Shown one piece after another: positions 7,948 to 13,803 of a DNA stretch of 13,897 nt. The notes under the pieces were generated by a model that saw nothing but the letters and a program-made list of their open reading frames with translations, was not told the DNA's origin and made no database searches. Positions within the stretch are counted from its first letter, which is position 1, and each line of letters opens with the position of its first letter. The stretch covers positions 1-13,897 of the forward strand of contig JAHFAC010000012.1 in the NCBI GenBank assembly GCA_023250755.1, given 5' to 3'. A program made the translations under genes and the position numbers. Origin of the DNA: Bacteriovoracaceae bacterium (GTDB lineage Bacteria > Bdellovibrionota > UBA1018).

Positions 7948-8618
7948 GAAATTTTTTAATTTTGTCTCTTCTGTTTTTTGTCTTTGAAACTCCGTTGCAC
8001 GCCAGCTCTGAGCTAGACGCCTCTGGCATCTCCCATCGCCACCTCGTCTTGAGTTTAGAAGAACGATCCGATCCACTTTTTTCGGGCAGTATAGGATGGA
8101 GATTAGGGATTGGATACCTTTGGCGATCATGGGAACCTGAGCTTCGAATCAGCCAAGGTCCAATTCAATACGAATCAATTCAAGCACATCCTGATCCCAG
8201 TTTAACACCTAGCGGCACAGCCATCTCTGATATCAATTCAGAACTCCTGCGCACTCGCCTGGGTGAAGACCTCTGGAACTACTTTCTTTACGAACCCGGC
8301 CTCTCTGTCACAGGTAAATTCTTTTTATCGCCCTTACAAGATTTTACAGAAAAAGTTCGCTTTGGAGTCGCATGGGGTCAATTCACTGACGTGACTCATG
8401 CAGTTGAATTCACCACTCTACTTTACTCGTTTGAAACAGCCCTATCTTATCCTTTGGGTCTTCTTGCAGGTCCTCTCAGCCCTTTAGAAATTTCTGTTGC
8501 CTTCACTCTGCACTCCGGAGTGATCGTATCAAACTCTCCAGTGCCTGAAACAAAACAAGAGCGAAGACTTCCAATTCAATTCTATAGTGCGTCGTTCGGC
8601 ATTCTTTATTGGTTTTGA
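7944..8618 (+). CDS. Predicted outer-membrane beta-barrel protein, 224 aa
   Basis: I do not recognise the family. A signal peptide is clear (residues 1-20, ending LHA-SS). The mature part has alternating polar and hydrophobic strands rich in Tyr, Phe, Trp and Gly, with few charged helices. It ends in GILYWF with a terminal Phe, the usual signature for BAM-inserted outer-membrane barrels. The size would fit an 8- to 10-strand barrel. The start ATG overlaps the stop of the TolC-like gene (ATGA, 7944-7947), so the pair is co-translated and the barrel may assist or accompany the channel; this is inference. The end overlaps the opposite-strand CxxC protein gene by 13 bp. Confidence 0.83.
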   Translation: MRNFLILSLLFFVFETPLHASSELDASGISHRHLVLSLEERSDPLFSGSIGWRLGIGYLWRSWEPELRISQGPIQYESIQAHPDPSLTPSGTAISDINSELLRTRLGEDLWNYFLYEPGLSVTGKFFLSPLQDFTEKVRFGVAWGQFTDVTHAVEFTTLLYSFETALSYPLGLLAGPLSPLEISVAFTLHSGVIVSNSPVPETKQERRLPIQFYSASFGILYWF

Positions 8619-8953
8619 TGCTTCCTAAGACAAGCAGAGCATTTTAGTTTTTTCAGGTCTATTTCGCCTGATTTTTGCCGATTCTGAAACGTTTCAATAT
8701 GTGAAACCAAAACTAATATACTCGCCGTCAACTTCATCTTCTTTGAGACTTCGGACGGAGCAAAGGACTCTCTCTCCCTCTGTTTTTCTTGGAGCAGCTC
8801 CTTTGCTTGTTTCTCTGCCGAAGAAGCCTCTCGAACTATGGAATGGATGCGCTCACACTGGGTACAATCAGTCGCATCAGACCAGGATTTTTCTGTTGCT
8901 GGATAAATAAAAATCAGGAACGCACAAATCCAAATGTGCTGTCTGGCCCACAT
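8606..8953 (-). CDS. Small exported protein with two CxxCxxxH motifs, 115 aa
   Basis: I do not recognise the family. The open frame runs back to 9091, but that would cover the tRNA gene, so I chose ATG 8953. It has AGGAG (8968-8964) ten bases upstream and begins a short hydrophobic signal- or anchor-like segment (residues 7-18). The rest is a charged helix (about 38-100) flanked by two matching motifs, C30-x2-C33-x3-H37 and C105-x2-C108-x3-H112, the second close to the C-terminus. This symmetry could mean metal binding or disulphides in the periplasm; it is not the CxxCH haem motif. It follows tRNA-Arg by 29 bases and probably shares its transcript. The tail overlaps the barrel gene on the other strand. 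The gene is likely; the function is unknown. Confidence 0.62.
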   Translation of the reverse strand: MWARQHIWICAFLIFIYPATEKSWSDATDCTQCERIHSIVREASSAEKQAKELLQEKQRERESFAPSEVSKKMKLTASILVLVSHIETFQNRQKSGEIDLKKLKCSACLRKHQNQ

Positions 8954-8963
8954 GAATGCCAAT

Positions 8964-8968
8964 CTCCT
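8964..8968 (-). promoter_or_regulatory. Ribosome binding site deciding the start of the CxxC protein
   Basis: AGGAG on the minus strand, ten bases from ATG 8953, lies in the short gap after the tRNA. It argues for the 115-aa start over a longer frame that would run through the tRNA. Confidence 0.5.
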
Positions 8969-8982
8969 AAACTGAACTGAAG

Positions 8983-9060
8983 TGGCGGACCCGGAGAGGC
9001 TTGAACTCCCGACCTTCGCATCCGTAGTGCGACGCTCTAATCCAACTGAGCTACGGGTCC
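8983..9060 (-). tRNA. tRNA-Arg (anticodon ACG), CCA encoded
   Basis: The minus strand folds as a full cloverleaf. The acceptor arm is GGACCCG/CGGGTCC with discriminator G and an encoded CCA (8985-8983). The D arm is GCTC/GAGC with AGTTGG in the loop, the anticodon stem is TCGCA/TGCGA with loop CTACGGA, and the T arm is GGGAG/CTCTC (one G-T pair) with loop TTCAAGC. The anticodon ACG reads CGU, and CGC and CGA after A-to-I34 editing. The length is 78 bases including CCA. I see no attachment-site repeat or integrase beside it. Confidence 0.97.
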
Positions 9061-9127
9061 ACACGAATGAATTTGACCCCAATGGATACACGAAATGCCC
9101 ATTCTCCGTCCAGGGGAATGTCTCATT

Positions 9128-9412
9128 TCACTTTTCAAGAAGCTCGGGTACCTTGAGGACTGAAAATGAATCGTCCCCTTCACCCATAGCTCTGTAAAAA
9201 GCAGCGTTTTCACCCGTTGGCTCATCGGTTGCTGGTCCGACTACGGCAGGGCATCGACTTCCATCAAAAGATTCAGAAATATCTTCGGAAGTCTCATTCA
9301 ACTCAAGGGTTGGGGGTGGGTTGACAGTCATACCCAAGGCCGTTCCTGGCAAAAGTGCAAGGATGATTTTAAGTGAAAAGCCTTTGAGAGAAGCCCTGCT
9401 TTGAGTAGACAT
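9128..9412 (-). CDS. Small exported acidic protein of unknown function, 94 aa
   Basis: I do not recognise the family. Residues 1-27 form a signal peptide with basic n-region, hydrophobic core LKIILALLPG and an ALG-type end. The mature part of about 67 residues is acidic and Pro-rich near its start (PPP at 32-34) and has one Cys (54). There is no strong Shine-Dalgarno. A possible promoter (9460-9432) sits just upstream in a 53-base gap. It lies between the 57-aa gene and the tRNA on the same strand. The existence of the gene rests on the signal peptide, the promoter and the tight packing; it may be lineage-specific. Confidence 0.55.
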   Translation of the reverse strand: MSTQSRASLKGFSLKIILALLPGTALGMTVNPPPTLELNETSEDISESFDGSRCPAVVGPATDEPTGENAAFYRAMGEGDDSFSVLKVPELLEK

Positions 9413-9431
9413 GAGAAAAGTCTAACACACC

Positions 9432-9460
9432 AAAATAAAAATGCCTTTCTGAACCTGTAA
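9432..9460 (-). promoter_or_regulatory. Possible sigma70-type promoter for the 94-aa gene
   Basis: On the minus strand TTACAG (9460-9455), a 17-base spacer and TATTTT (9437-9432) precede the ATG at 9412 by about 20 bases. The spacing is ideal, the hexamer matches are moderate. Confidence 0.35.
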
Positions 9461-9465
9461 TCGCT

Positions 9466-9639
9466 TTAGGCCGCTTTTTTCTTTTTCACTTGAGAGGATT
9501 GCCCGAGCCAGCCTGCCAAGATCTTGGCTGCCTTCTCAATGTCCTTGCTGACTAGCTCACCGAGTTTTTGACGTAGCAATTCGATTTCTGCTTTGTCAGA
9601 AGGTCTCTCAACTGTTTTTTTGCGTTGAACTGGACTCAT
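9466..9639 (-). CDS. 57-aa protein resembling the FliF C-terminal (FliG-binding) tail
   Basis: This short frame reads from ATG 9639 to TAA 9466. After a basic, polar start (about residues 1-17) comes an amphipathic stretch, LGELVSKDIEKAAKILAGWL (26-45), followed by GQSSQVKKKKAA at the end. The pattern of a helix, an acidic turn, then AA..L..WL recalls, from memory, the extreme C-terminus of the flagellar MS-ring protein FliF, which binds FliG. Unlike most FliF tails it lacks the Pro of the usual NPE or DPE turn (here KDIE). It has no membrane segment, so it cannot be an MS-ring protein. Its ATG overlaps the TGA of the 74-aa gene (ATGA, 9636-9639), so translation is probably coupled. It could be a soluble FliG-binding modulator, or the likeness may be chance in a short helix. 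Confidence 0.7.
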   Translation of the reverse strand: MSPVQRKKTVERPSDKAEIELLRQKLGELVSKDIEKAAKILAGWLGQSSQVKKKKAA

Positions 9640-9860
9640 GAGCTTCTGCTGGGAAATTTAAATAATGGGGTTTTCACGCTTTTATTTTTATCATTGAGTT
9701 CTCCATCGTCAATGGACCCAACAAAGACTTCGTCGTTGATCATAGAAAAAGCGAACCATCGGCTTCCGAGCTTTTGATAAAGAATTTCGACCGTTTCGCC
9801 TGCGGCTTCAGGCGATTGGTTTTTGGATTCGATTTTGTTTCTGAATTTTGAAGTTTCCAT
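9636..9860 (-). CDS. Small cytoplasmic protein of unknown function, 74 aa
   Basis: I do not recognise the family. There is no signal peptide or membrane segment. The start is polar (1-20), then a compact alternating region rich in hydrophobic and aromatic residues (about 24-53, with SRWFAFSMINDEVFVGSIDD) looks like beta-strands, followed by a basic tail. The start is very well supported by AGGAGG seven bases before the ATG. The stop overlaps the start of the FliF-tail-like 57-aa gene by 4 bp, making a two-gene unit, and a direct partnership of the two products is plausible. It follows the second PilZ gene by 79 bases on the same strand. Confidence 0.75.
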   Translation of the reverse strand: METSKFRNKIESKNQSPEAAGETVEILYQKLGSRWFAFSMINDEVFVGSIDDGELNDKNKSVKTPLFKFPSRSS

Positions 9861-9867
9861 TTTATTC

Positions 9868-9873
9868 CCTCCT
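9868..9873 (-). promoter_or_regulatory. Strong ribosome binding site of the 74-aa gene
   Basis: A perfect AGGAGG on the minus strand lies seven bases before ATG 9860, the strongest Shine-Dalgarno in the window. It suggests high translation of the 74/57-aa pair. Confidence 0.8.
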
Positions 9874-9939
9874 GGAATTTCATATTTGATTCACTCATCG
9901 GTGGATTTTCGAGTTACTTAAGAGGGAAAATTTTTCCTA

Positions 9940-10419
9940 TTAGAGATAGAAGAGCGTTGTCTGTCCATTATCCTTATGGGCGTGCTCAGAATAGAGCTTA
10001 ATGAACCTCACAAATTGCAAATAAGCCTGATACGAAGAAACCGTCTTGTCTACAGAACAACCGTAACGGGTAAAACGGGTCCCTTTATCGATGCAAGGCC
10101 GAGAATTTTGAATCTTCAGATGGACGGGAAGATAAGTGTCCTGGCTGAAATAGAGCCTAAGAATTAACCCCAGAGAATCCGTTGGCCAAGGGCTATTGCT
10201 ATCGAAAAAAATCTGAAATGAACATCCATCTTCACTGACTTCAACGAGTTCTACTGGGCGGAGCTGGGTATTTTCAGTCACGCAGTAAACATTCAAAAGC
10301 TGTTGAAAAAAAATACGCTCTGCCTTGCGGCGCTTTTCGTTGATCTTTTGAGCTCTAGCCTCGTTAAAATCAACAACCTGCTCTAATTTTTCTTGCTCGT
10401 CGATCCTTCGTTGGGACAT
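9940..10419 (-). CDS. PilZ-like protein, diverged paralogue of its neighbour, 159 aa
   Basis: PilZ domains bind cyclic di-GMP and act in the cytoplasm on motility, adhesion or envelope targets. Here a charged helix (1-30) precedes RKAER (R31-R35, RxxxR), and the second motif reads EVSEDG at 60-65, with Glu where Asp or Asn is normal in [D/N]xSxxG. The protein is clearly related to the PilZ protein encoded just upstream: both carry a ...YLPV/L... strand after an aromatic YF/FY stretch, and both end in a similar helix (SYQAYLQFVRFI here, NYKAFLSFVHFL there). It is thus a tandem duplicate that has diverged in the ligand motif. GGAGGG lies eight bases before the ATG. A hairpin precedes that site. 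Likely the last gene of the GYF_2-PilZ-PilZ unit. The fold is likely; ligand binding is uncertain. Confidence 0.75.
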   Translation of the reverse strand: MSQRRIDEQEKLEQVVDFNEARAQKINEKRRKAERIFFQQLLNVYCVTENTQLRPVELVEVSEDGCSFQIFFDSNSPWPTDSLGLILRLYFSQDTYLPVHLKIQNSRPCIDKGTRFTRYGCSVDKTVSSYQAYLQFVRFIKLYSEHAHKDNGQTTLFYL

Positions 10420-10427
10420 ATTTCATG

Positions 10428-10433
10428 CCCTCC
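10428..10433 (-). promoter_or_regulatory. Ribosome binding site of the second PilZ gene
   Basis: GGAGGG on the minus strand lies eight bases before ATG 10419. It selects this ATG over an out-of-frame ATG located between the two. Confidence 0.6.
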
Positions 10434-10441
10434 AAAGGACT

Positions 10442-10486
10442 TATCGGTAGCAAATTCAGGACCTCAATGAGCAATTATTGCCGATA
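10442..10486 (-). promoter_or_regulatory. Hairpin in the gap between the two PilZ genes
   Basis: TATCGG (10442-10447) pairs with CCGATA (10481-10486). The stem can extend through CAA/TTG (10451-10453 with 10478-10480) and ATT/AAT (10454-10456 with 10473-10475), with small bulges and a 16-base loop. No T-run follows on the minus strand, so it is not a simple terminator. It sits just upstream of the Shine-Dalgarno of the second PilZ gene and could influence mRNA processing or translation. This is structure seen by eye only. Confidence 0.35.
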
Positions 10487-10496
10487 GCGGGATGGG

Positions 10497-10913
10497 TCAG
10501 GTTTTTGACATCCCTCGCAAAACGCCCGCATCCATTAACGCATCAAGAAAATGGACAAACGAAAGAAAAGCTTTGTAGTTCTTATTCTCTTTATCGACGA
10601 ATTCAGAGCCAATCCGTCGCACCACGCCGCGCGTCTCGACCCGAGCCACTTGAACTGACAGGGGCAAATAAAGGGATTGATTCATGTAGAAATGAAGTTC
10701 GAGCCTCTCGCCCATGGTTACTGGAAAATCAGTGAGCGATTCCCCTTCAATATCAAAATCAAAACCAACGCCCAGATCGCTGATGTCATAAATAGGCAAG
10801 CGATGCACACCCTTTCTTGGAATCACCGCAAACATCGAAAACGACTCAAGCAAGGGCCTGCGCTTAGTTCGGCGTTTTTCTTTTGACACTCGACCATCCT
10901 GATCAGCACTCAT
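10497..10913 (-). CDS. PilZ domain protein (cyclic di-GMP binding type), 138 aa
   Basis: This is a small single-domain PilZ protein, expected to bind cyclic di-GMP in the cytoplasm and pass the signal to a partner. The first motif is a double RxxxR in RRTKRR (14-19), and the second is DISDLG (43-48), a canonical DxSxxG. Beta-strand segments follow (LELHFYMNQSLYLPLSVQVARV, about 71-92, and IGSEFVD, 101-107), then a C-terminal helix (NYKAFLSFVHFL, 112-123). Length and motif order are typical of the family. Its ATG overlaps the stop of the GYF_2 gene (ATGA, 10910-10913), and AAGGAG lies nine bases upstream, inside the end of that gene. Translational coupling makes the GYF_2 membrane protein its most likely partner. 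A diverged paralogue follows 77 bases downstream. Confidence 0.9.
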   Translation of the reverse strand: MSADQDGRVSKEKRRTKRRPLLESFSMFAVIPRKGVHRLPIYDISDLGVGFDFDIEGESLTDFPVTMGERLELHFYMNQSLYLPLSVQVARVETRGVVRRIGSEFVDKENKNYKAFLSFVHFLDALMDAGVLRGMSKT

Positions 10914-12391
10914 AATCCCTCTCTCCTTGGCATCCCGTTTTGAGTGGAAGACAATTTCTCCACCTGTTCGACCTTGCTCTTCAGCTCCGATAAGGCGGCC
11001 TGAGCCTGTGAGCTTACTTCTCCCAATTGGATTTCAAACGATTTTAAATCTACTTTTGATGTATAATAAGAATGGTGAACCGCATGGACCCTCCCCACGA
11101 CTTGATCGAACCCCTGAAGCAATGAATAAAGCTTTCCGTAGAACAATTCATTTTGAATAGACTCGGGCGTCCACTTTTTAAAGCTATTCTGAAGTTGCTC
11201 GTCCAATTGCTGCCACTTTGCGTGAAACGCATCCCAAGCACGCCGCGGCCCGGGCCCGCTGCCAGACTTCCTGAGACGGGCGAATTCTAAAAAACTAGCT
11301 GAAAGCTGGCTATCCAAAGTTTGAACAAACTGCTTGATCTCATCCAATTCAACACTTGCCTTAATTCGCAATTTTTCGTGATATTCTTTCAGGCGCTCCT
11401 CATAGGTCGCATCCTTCTCTCCGCCTATAAAATAAGATTTTTTGATGACAACCTTTCTACCCTTGGGGAGTTCGGCGGACAACGCAACCGCTGCTGGCTC
11501 AAATTGCGACAATAATGAAAAAATCTCTTGGGACTGCCGCTCGGATTCATAGACATAGATTAAATACTCGCCCTTCGGAGCCGGCCGACCGTCCAAAAAG
11601 CGCACGATTTCCGTTTTTCCAAGTTTTTTTGAAATGACAGCGTGCGCTCTGGAGGAAAAAAACAATTGATTGAGAAGTGTTTCGGCAATGCCTTCGATAG
11701 ATACGTCAAACTCAGCGCCATCATTCAAATTCGTAACAATGTAAAAAAATGGAGAAACCGGATCAGCCTTTGAAAGCGCCACCGTCACTTTCGGTCCTTC
11801 TCGACTCAAGGGGGAGGCGGCCACGGCCTTCAATTCTTGATACTCCTCAGGACTCACATCGCTCAAAGTAGGAATGGGAGAAATCCACACACTAAGCATC
11901 GGGATTTTTTCTGAGACACTGAGAAGCCGAGGCTTTATATAATTATTAACCTCCTGAAGGGCCGATTGGATGGCTGAAACTTTTAAAAGTGGATTCAAAA
12001 GGCCAAGACTAAATACGAGCCCAAACAAAATAGGAACTAGTAAAATCAGAAAACCCTTAAAAATTCGAGAAAAACGCCTGTCCTTTTTATCTTCTTCTTT
12101 TATTTCTTTTTGTGCTTCTTTCTGGACCTCTTCTTGTTCTGCTCCCTCAGAGCCCACCGTCACTTCCGTCGGCACTACTGCAGCAGGAGGTTCCTGCTTT
12201 TGGCTGACTAGGCTCTTAAGTACGCCGATTGAGGACATGAGCTCCCAGTCCATCATTCCTTCGGACCAAACATAGTTTTGAGGAGAAACATGGCCTTGAG
12301 CCATTTTCCCCTCAAGCTCTTCAAGGGAAAATGGGCCCTCATGATGATCCTGTAAATACACAAACCATTTTTTTTCTTGGAGACCTTCCAT
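10910..12391 (-). CDS. Membrane-anchored protein with N-terminal GYF_2 domain, 493 aa
   Basis: Residues 8-60 match the GYF_2 (DUF4339-type) pattern: WFVYLQ, then EGPFSLEELEGKMAQGHVSP and WSEGMMDWELM. Such domains are thought to bind Pro-rich or other peptide partners. An acidic, Glu/Lys-rich linker (about 66-106) leads to one membrane helix (about 110-133), and the rest (134-493) is a large, mostly helical, partly coiled-coil domain, probably periplasmic. It contains mixed alpha/beta segments at 200-325 and long helices at 328-490. This puts GYF_2 in the cytoplasm next to the co-encoded PilZ proteins, with an outer sensor or effector part; this topology is inference. The start has only a weak, close GAGG. 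It may be transcribed with the chemoreceptor-like gene 106 bases upstream, or from its own promoter in that gap, where I see none convincing. Confidence 0.85.
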   Translation of the reverse strand: MEGLQEKKWFVYLQDHHEGPFSLEELEGKMAQGHVSPQNYVWSEGMMDWELMSSIGVLKSLVSQKQEPPAAVVPTEVTVGSEGAEQEEVQKEAQKEIKEEDKKDRRFSRIFKGFLILLVPILFGLVFSLGLLNPLLKVSAIQSALQEVNNYIKPRLLSVSEKIPMLSVWISPIPTLSDVSPEEYQELKAVAASPLSREGPKVTVALSKADPVSPFFYIVTNLNDGAEFDVSIEGIAETLLNQLFFSSRAHAVISKKLGKTEIVRFLDGRPAPKGEYLIYVYESERQSQEIFSLLSQFEPAAVALSAELPKGRKVVIKKSYFIGGEKDATYEERLKEYHEKLRIKASVELDEIKQFVQTLDSQLSASFLEFARLRKSGSGPGPRRAWDAFHAKWQQLDEQLQNSFKKWTPESIQNELFYGKLYSLLQGFDQVVGRVHAVHHSYYTSKVDLKSFEIQLGEVSSQAQAALSELKSKVEQVEKLSSTQNGMPRREGL

Positions 12392-12497
12392 CGTCCTCAG
12401 TTTAAGGGTAACAGCGTGCTGAAGTAAATAGGAGTTGATCAGGAAACAACCGAAGAACCAGGGTAACGACTATGTGCATTACAAACAGGATTGGGCA

Positions 12498-13661
12498 TCA
12501 GTCACTGCCGGTTTTTTTAAATTGCGTGAAACGCGTCCAAATTTTTCGAGCAGGTTCCAAAAAGAAATCCCCGCTACCGGAGGCCAAACCCGTTGATGTC
12601 CCCACCTCCGAGGTGAAACTCTGAATGTGTTTCACCTGATTTCCAAGGGAAGCACTCGTTTTCTCAATACCCCCATTCATTTCTTGCAAGGTATTGAAAA
12701 CATCCTCATAAAATTGAAAAGCGATATCCATGTCAGTAGCCCAAGGCTGAACTTGTGCCTCAATATTCTGAATAGTCGTCTCATTTTTTTGATTCAGCTG
12801 CCTCAGCTTCTGGATGACCCCATGGAGCTCTTCAATCATCCCGGTCAGTTCTTTTCCACCCTCACCCATTCGGTTAGCGGCAATAACCAAATTTAAAGCC
12901 AGAGCTTCGGCCTGCGAACCCATCTCTCCTGCCTCTTGAAGCGAGTGCCTTGCATCTTGGAGTTCATGGGTTTCTGAAACAATCCTCTCTCGAAGAGTTC
13001 CTAAAGTCTCACGCGATTTACTCACCGAGTTGGCAAGATGATGAACGGCACGTAGGAAATCACGAATATTTGCTCCGAATTCAGTCAAAAGTGTTTTTGC
13101 CCCTTGAATCCAAACTCTCACCTTTTGCTTAAATTGCGGATCTTCCTTTCGAACCGGGGGCTTCTTGAATAGAACCGCAAAGACAGCCATCATCATAAAA
13201 AAGAACAAGGTAAACGCAACATCATTGCTAAATCGTGTCTTTGACCCCAAAAAACCGGTGTATCCAGTGTCTACGATAATCTGAACGCCTAAACCCTCTT
13301 CGGGCAGCAACACTCTCGAATATTTGAAATAGCGGTCAAATTCATCTAATTCATAAATTTCTTTAGCTTTGCCGGGGGGGCCTTTCCACTTCGTGACCTT
13401 TACAATGCGGGGCTCAGCGCCTTGATTGAACTTTTCTGCTGCCCAAGCAATCGGGTCAGACTCATTTTTTTCTTTTGCGACGAGTGAAAGCCCTTCAACT
13501 TGTGAACTGATTTGACGAGCCCAAGGTAAAGTGGAGTCGCTGACGGCAATATTTGCACGAAAGTGATCCACTATACGGACTGCACCAGTCACCAAAAAGG
13601 CAACCACACATGCCGCAAGCAGTCGATAGCGATTATTAAGCCAATATCCTCTTAGACTCAT
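12498..13661 (-). CDS. Chemoreceptor-like membrane protein with degenerate MCP tip, 387 aa
   Basis: The layout is that of a methyl-accepting chemotaxis protein: helix TM1 (13-30), a sensor part of about 115 residues outside (31-146), TM2 (148-166) and a long coiled-coil region (168-355). The centre of the coiled coil, 253-269 (ALALNLVIAANRMGEGG), aligns without gaps to the MCP hairpin tip LALNAAVEAARAGEQG of the Tsr type. N257, R264, G266, E267 and G269 are kept, but the position of the trimer-contact Glu is Ala261. There is no clear HAMP domain between TM2 and the coiled coil, and the C-terminus has no CheR/CheB pentapeptide. Chemotaxis signalling through CheW/CheA may therefore be lost or altered. 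It might serve as a sensor or scaffold for the GYF_2/PilZ proteins downstream. No Shine-Dalgarno is evident at the start. Similarity is clear, function open. Confidence 0.82.
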   Translation of the reverse strand: MSLRGYWLNNRYRLLAACVVAFLVTGAVRIVDHFRANIAVSDSTLPWARQISSQVEGLSLVAKEKNESDPIAWAAEKFNQGAEPRIVKVTKWKGPPGKAKEIYELDEFDRYFKYSRVLLPEEGLGVQIIVDTGYTGFLGSKTRFSNDVAFTLFFFMMMAVFAVLFKKPPVRKEDPQFKQKVRVWIQGAKTLLTEFGANIRDFLRAVHHLANSVSKSRETLGTLRERIVSETHELQDARHSLQEAGEMGSQAEALALNLVIAANRMGEGGKELTGMIEELHGVIQKLRQLNQKNETTIQNIEAQVQPWATDMDIAFQFYEDVFNTLQEMNGGIEKTSASLGNQVKHIQSFTSEVGTSTGLASGSGDFFLEPARKIWTRFTQFKKTGSD

Positions 13662-13685
13662 CCATTGGTCTTATCGGTTCTTAAA

Positions 13686-13714
13686 TTGAATTCTTGAGAC
13701 AATTTAAAATTCAA
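13686..13714. promoter_or_regulatory. Inverted repeat between the receptor-like gene and glpK
   Basis: TTGAATT (13686-13692) and AATTCAA (13708-13714) are perfect inverted copies around 15 bases, in the divergent control region 13662-13803. It could be an operator for either gene. The region is AT-rich, so chance is possible. Confidence 0.25.
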
Positions 13715-13753
13715 TAACACTTTGAAAGAACACATTAATTTACCATGCACCCC

Positions 13754-13782
13754 TTGCTCAGGCCTCTCGTAAAGAGTATCTT
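13754..13782 (+). promoter_or_regulatory. Predicted promoter of glpK
   Basis: TTGCTC (13754-13759), a 17-base spacer and TATCTT (13777-13782) precede the ATG at 13804. Initiation would be near 13789, leaving a leader of about 15 bases. This makes the in-frame ATG at 13786 an unlikely start. Confidence 0.45.
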
Positions 13783-13803
13783 AAGATGCGAAAGGCGGGA
13801 GGG

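Noticed and set aside
8618..8642. Hairpin ATGCT/AGCAT followed by T-rich sequence as a terminator of the barrel gene
   Set aside because: The stem is only five base pairs and weak, and the sequence lies inside the opposite coding gene. A terminator there is possible but not supported.
8983..9060. tRNA-Arg as an integration site for a mobile element
   Set aside because: There is no integrase gene and no direct repeat of the tRNA 3' end in the window.
8954..9091. N-terminal extension of the CxxC protein to 161 aa
   Set aside because: It would translate through the tRNA-Arg gene. ATG 8953 has its own AGGAG and starts a hydrophobic leader.
9921..9938. Palindrome GGAAAAATTTTCC after the second PilZ gene as a terminator
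   Set aside because: The stem is nearly all A-T with almost no loop, and no proper T-run follows. It may simply be AT-rich spacer.
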